A stretch of 8,794 bases of DNA from Eubacteriales Family XIII. Incertae Sedis bacterium. Its GTDB lineage: Bacteria > Bacillota_A > Clostridia > Peptostreptococcales > Anaerovoracaceae. This document shows positions 6,392 through 8,794 of the stretch, in pieces; position 1 is the first letter of the stretch, and each line of letters opens with the position of its first letter. Both the position numbers and the translations under genes were made by a program. The notes under the pieces are model-generated. The model was not told the origin of the DNA, made no database searches, and saw only the letters and a program-made list of their open reading frames with translations. The DNA lies in assembly GCA_031278145.1 (NCBI GenBank), contig JAITLA010000206.1, positions 1 to 8,794 of the forward strand, written 5' to 3'.

Positions 6392-7312
6392 ATGAATTTG
6401 AAATCACCCAAGTTGAATTACACCCTCATGACCTTGCTCGTATGTTTTTGGGGGCTTGAATATATCGTCGCGAAGAAGGCGCTCGAGGATTTTGATCCCT
6501 TGACGCTCGTGTTTTTCAAGTACGGCGTGGCCTTCATCGTGCTCACGCCGATCAAGCTCATAATCGACCGCGGGATACGGGTGCGCAGGAAGCACATCGT
6601 CCCGCTGTTCGTGTGCGCGCTGTTCGGCGATATCATCTACTACGCGTCGGAATACCAAGCGCTTTCCTATATCTCGGTGGCGGTCCTGACGATCATCCTG
6701 TCCTTCGTGCCGCTGCTGTCCATCCTGATCGAATGGGTTTTTTTCGCGCGGCGTCCGAGCGTGCTCATGATCGCGGGCGTGTGCGCGTGCATCCTCGGCA
6801 TCGCGCTGGTGATCGGCATCGATCTCGGCCGGCTGCGCGGCACGCCCTTCGGCTACGCGCTCGGCGCTTTCGCGGTCCTCTCGTGGAACGTGTACAACTT
6901 CTTCACCGAGCGCTTGACGGGTGCCTTCAAGGTGCTGGATTTGACGCTGTATCAGATCGTTTGCACGCTGATCCTGCTCGCGCCCCACATGATGGCGAAT
7001 CCGCCCACGCTCGCTTCCATGACGCCGGCGGCGATGGGGGGCGCCGTGTACCTCGGCGTCGTCAGTTGCGCCTTGGGCTTCTTCATCTACGTCAACGCGA
7101 TTTCCGTGCTGGGCGCAACGCCCTGCGCGCTGTATTCGACCTTCATGCCCGTGACGGCGGCCTTCTTCGGCCGGGTTTTGCTGGATGAGATCCTGAGCCC
7201 CCTGCAGATTGCGGGCGGCGCGATTGTCATCGCCTCGGCCTGCGTGGTCCTGCGCCAGAAAAACCTGTCGGACGCGCGCCGCGCCGCGATGGAAGGGGGC
7301 GGCGGGCCATGA
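6392..7312 (+). CDS. EamA/DMT-family membrane transporter
   Basis: This 306-residue hydrophobic protein of the drug/metabolite transporter superfamily probably exports or imports a small metabolite across the cytoplasmic membrane. About ten membrane segments are visible, arranged as two EamA halves (about 10-140 and 155-290). Typical features include the opening TLLVCFWGLEYIVAKKAL, the YYASEYQALSYISVAVLTII segment of the first half, and STFMPVTAAFFGRVLLDEIL with IAGGAIVIAS in the second half. The ATG has AAAGGG (6376-6381) about 10 nt upstream. The stop overlaps the next start (ATGA), so the two genes are translationally coupled. The family has diverse substrates, including amino acids and nucleotides-derived metabolites; none can be assigned here. 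A link to cysteine is tempting because cysS precedes it, but it is unsupported. Confidence 0.92.
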   Translation: MNLKSPKLNYTLMTLLVCFWGLEYIVAKKALEDFDPLTLVFFKYGVAFIVLTPIKLIIDRGIRVRRKHIVPLFVCALFGDIIYYASEYQALSYISVAVLTIILSFVPLLSILIEWVFFARRPSVLMIAGVCACILGIALVIGIDLGRLRGTPFGYALGAFAVLSWNVYNFFTERLTGAFKVLDLTLYQIVCTLILLAPHMMANPPTLASMTPAAMGGAVYLGVVSCALGFFIYVNAISVLGATPCALYSTFMPVTAAFFGRVLLDEILSPLQIAGGAIVIASACVVLRQKNLSDARRAAMEGGGGP

Positions 7313-8289
7313 GGCGCGGCGGCAAGGCGGTATGGCGGATCGCGCTCGTTGCCGTGCCGATCTGCGTCCTGGTTTTCTCGCTGGCGGCGACCCATCAGCT
7401 CAGCGGCCTGAACCGATCCCTGCGCATGCGGATCGACGTTCTGAACGATCTGCTCACGCGGCAGCAGGCGGAGATATCCGATCTGAACGAGCGGATTGAG
7501 CGGATCATCGACGGGGACGACGCGCCTGCGGACGCGGGGATCGAAACGGAGTCCCTGCGCGGCCCCTCCGGCGCCTGGGAACCGGCCCCGCCGAAACTGT
7601 GGCCGGAACACAAGGCGTATCAGGAGCTGTATCCCGCGCTCTACGCGGCGCGCTCCGACAGATGGTTCACGCGGGACAAGACCCTCTACCTCAGCTTCGA
7701 CGACGGGCCGACGATATACACCGCGCGCGTCCTCGACACCTTGAAGGAGAAGGGCGTCAAGGCGACCTTCTTCATCGTGGGCAGCTCCGTCGCGCGCCTC
7801 GGGGAGGAGGGGAAGGCCCTGCTGCGCCGCATGGCCGACGAGGGCCACACGATAGGCGTGCACTGCAACGTACACGATTACGCGCGCATCTACGCGTCGG
7901 TGGAGGCATTTCTCGAGGATTTCAACGCCGCCTTCGACCTGATCCGTGAGGCCACGGGGCTGCGCGCGGACATCTTTCGCTTCCCGGGCGGCAGCGTGAA
8001 CAGCCACAACGAGGGGATACGGACGGCGCTTATCGCGGAGATGGAGCGGCGCGGTTTCACCTATTACGATTGGAACGCCTCGACCAACGACACCGCCAAA
8101 AACGCGACCGAGGAATCGGCGTGGCGCAATGCCGTTTCGCGCGCGGGGAACACGGATCGCGTGATCCTCCTGATGCACGACACGAAGGAGCCCACGGTCC
8201 GGGCGCTGCCGCGCATCATAGACACGTACAGGAATATGGGCTACGGCTTCGCGCGGCTTACGAACATCGACAAGCCCATCGTGCTGTAA
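7309..8289 (+). CDS. Membrane-anchored polysaccharide deacetylase (CE4, NodB fold)
   Basis: This 326-residue protein has an N-terminal membrane anchor (about 9-27), a likely short coiled coil (about 31-65), an acidic and proline-containing linker, and a C-terminal NodB domain (about 120-310). It should remove acetyl groups from peptidoglycan or another N-acetylated polysaccharide outside the membrane. CE4 motifs: SFDDG (D131 base, D132 metal ligand), the metal histidines H185 and H189, RFPGG (R224), DWN (D254) and LMHD (H290). The second motif reads HCNVH, where the family usually has H-S/T-x-x-H. Both histidines are kept, so activity is expected. The gene starts in the ATGA overlap with the transporter, with GAAGGGG upstream. 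Likely substrate is peptidoglycan GlcNAc or MurNAc, but that is inferred. The gene ends cleanly 32 nt before mrnC. Confidence 0.93.
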   Translation: MRRGGKAVWRIALVAVPICVLVFSLAATHQLSGLNRSLRMRIDVLNDLLTRQQAEISDLNERIERIIDGDDAPADAGIETESLRGPSGAWEPAPPKLWPEHKAYQELYPALYAARSDRWFTRDKTLYLSFDDGPTIYTARVLDTLKEKGVKATFFIVGSSVARLGEEGKALLRRMADEGHTIGVHCNVHDYARIYASVEAFLEDFNAAFDLIREATGLRADIFRFPGGSVNSHNEGIRTALIAEMERRGFTYYDWNASTNDTAKNATEESAWRNAVSRAGNTDRVILLMHDTKEPTVRALPRIIDTYRNMGYGFARLTNIDKPIVL

Positions 8290-8321
8290 GCCGCGGCCGC
8301 GCGGCGCGCCAAGGAGCGACA

Positions 8322-8714
8322 ATGAACGATGACTCGCTGTACCAAAACACATCCATGCTCGCCTTCGTCGGGGACGCGGCCTACACGCTCCGCGTCCGTC
8401 TGCGCGTTTCCGCCTGCGGCACGCTCCGCAGCGAGCGGCTCCATCGGGATGCGACGCGCTACGTGTGCGCTTCGGCGCAGGCGCGGGCCATGCGGGCGCT
8501 GTTTGACGCGCTGCCCGAGGCGGAACAACGTCTGGTGAAGCGGGCCAGAAACAAGCGCAGCGCCACAAGGCCCAAGAACGCCGACCCTCTGGACTACAAA
8601 TGGGCCACCGCGTTCGAAGCCCTGCTCGGCCACTACTGCCTGACGGGGCAGACGGAGCGGCTCGATGCGGCTGCGGCGGCCGCGATGCGCATCATCGACG
8701 CGGCGGAGAGATGA
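8322..8714 (+). CDS. mrnC: Mini-ribonuclease III
   Basis: This 130-residue enzyme has an RNase III catalytic domain but no double-stranded-RNA-binding domain. In Bacillus subtilis the orthologue trims 23S rRNA precursor ends. The catalytic region FVGDAAYTLRVR carries D18, and FEALLG carries E99, equivalent to the acidic metal-binding residues of the family. The blocks ARNKRSATRPKNAD and YKWATAFEALLG are typical of MrnC. Length is normal. The ATG has AAGGAG (8311-8316) 5 nt upstream, which decides against the open frame that extends back to 8070 inside the deacetylase gene. In many Bacillota mrnC directly follows cysS; here two genes intervene. Confidence 0.93.
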   Translation: MNDDSLYQNTSMLAFVGDAAYTLRVRLRVSACGTLRSERLHRDATRYVCASAQARAMRALFDALPEAEQRLVKRARNKRSATRPKNADPLDYKWATAFEALLGHYCLTGQTERLDAAAAAAMRIIDAAER

Positions 8715-8744
8715 AGGGCGCGGGGCCGAGAAAGGACGGGACGG

Positions 8745-8794
8745 ATGGGACGAATGACTGCGATAGCGGCGGTCGACAGGAATTGGGGGATCGG
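8745..8794 (+). CDS. folA: Dihydrofolate reductase, N-terminal start only (cut by the window end)
   Basis: Only about 17 codons are present, reading MGRMTAIAAVDRNWGIG. The stretch AAVDRNWGIG is the characteristic N-terminal strand and NADPH loop of dihydrofolate reductase, which reduces dihydrofolate to tetrahydrofolate. The first ATG (8745) has AAAGGA (8731-8736) 8 nt upstream; ATG at 8754 is the alternative. It starts 30 nt after the mrnC stop codon and probably belongs to the same operon. Identification rests on this short motif, so confidence is moderate. Confidence 0.65.
   Translation, partial: MGRMTAIAAVDRNWGI

Noticed and set aside
8070..8321. Upstream extension of MrnC into the deacetylase gene
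   Set aside because: It overlaps the well-supported CE4 gene; the MrnC family start with AAGGAG is at 8322.
8711..8794. ORF starting in the ATGA overlap at the mrnC stop codon
   Set aside because: It is open to the window end but low in complexity (MKGAGPRKDGTDGTND) and unlike any protein I recognise. The folA reading in another frame is much stronger.

Overview
The window is GC-rich bacterial DNA, packed with genes that all lie on the plus strand. The best guess is a high-GC member of the Clostridia (Bacillota), perhaps Christensenellales-like. This rests on the cysS and mrnC neighbourhood, the M23 protein with LysM and G5 domains, the Shine-Dalgarno starts, and a control site matching the WalR consensus of Gram-positive bacteria. 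The lineage is inference and the species is not identifiable by eye.

Layout. Positions 1-344 hold a strong hairpin at the left edge, one copy of a short interspersed repeat (106-198) and a sigma-A type promoter (227-255). Positions 345-2322 hold two overlapping genes for the alpha and beta subunits of a thiamine-diphosphate 2-oxoacid or acetoin dehydrogenase E1. No E2 or E3 gene follows them. Positions 2323-2646 are an AT-richer control region with a clear promoter, two phased 11-bp direct-repeat pairs (one an exact WalR-box match) and a hairpin-rich leader. These precede a membrane-anchored M23 cell-wall endopeptidase (2647-4236).

Positions 4237-4798 hold no gene. They contain an extended -10 promoter, an intrinsic terminator, two further copies of the same repeat in a 96-bp tandem, and a small hairpin before cysteinyl-tRNA synthetase (cysS, 4799-6211). 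After a 180-bp structured spacer come an EamA/DMT-type membrane transporter (6392-7312), a membrane-anchored polysaccharide deacetylase (7309-8289, overlapping by ATGA), the Mini-ribonuclease III gene mrnC (8322-8714) and the first codons of a dihydrofolate reductase gene (8745 to the window end).

How the genes fit together. cysS and mrnC are neighbours in many Bacillota. Here a transporter and a cell-wall deacetylase sit between them in what looks like one transcription unit. The M23 peptidase and the deacetylase both act on the cell envelope. The best regulatory signal is the WalR-like box in the M23 promoter, because WalR controls cell-wall hydrolases in Bacillus and Staphylococcus. No complete new defence or mobile system is visible. 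The most unusual items are the control region before the M23 gene, the repeat family around cysS and the E1 pair lacking its partners.
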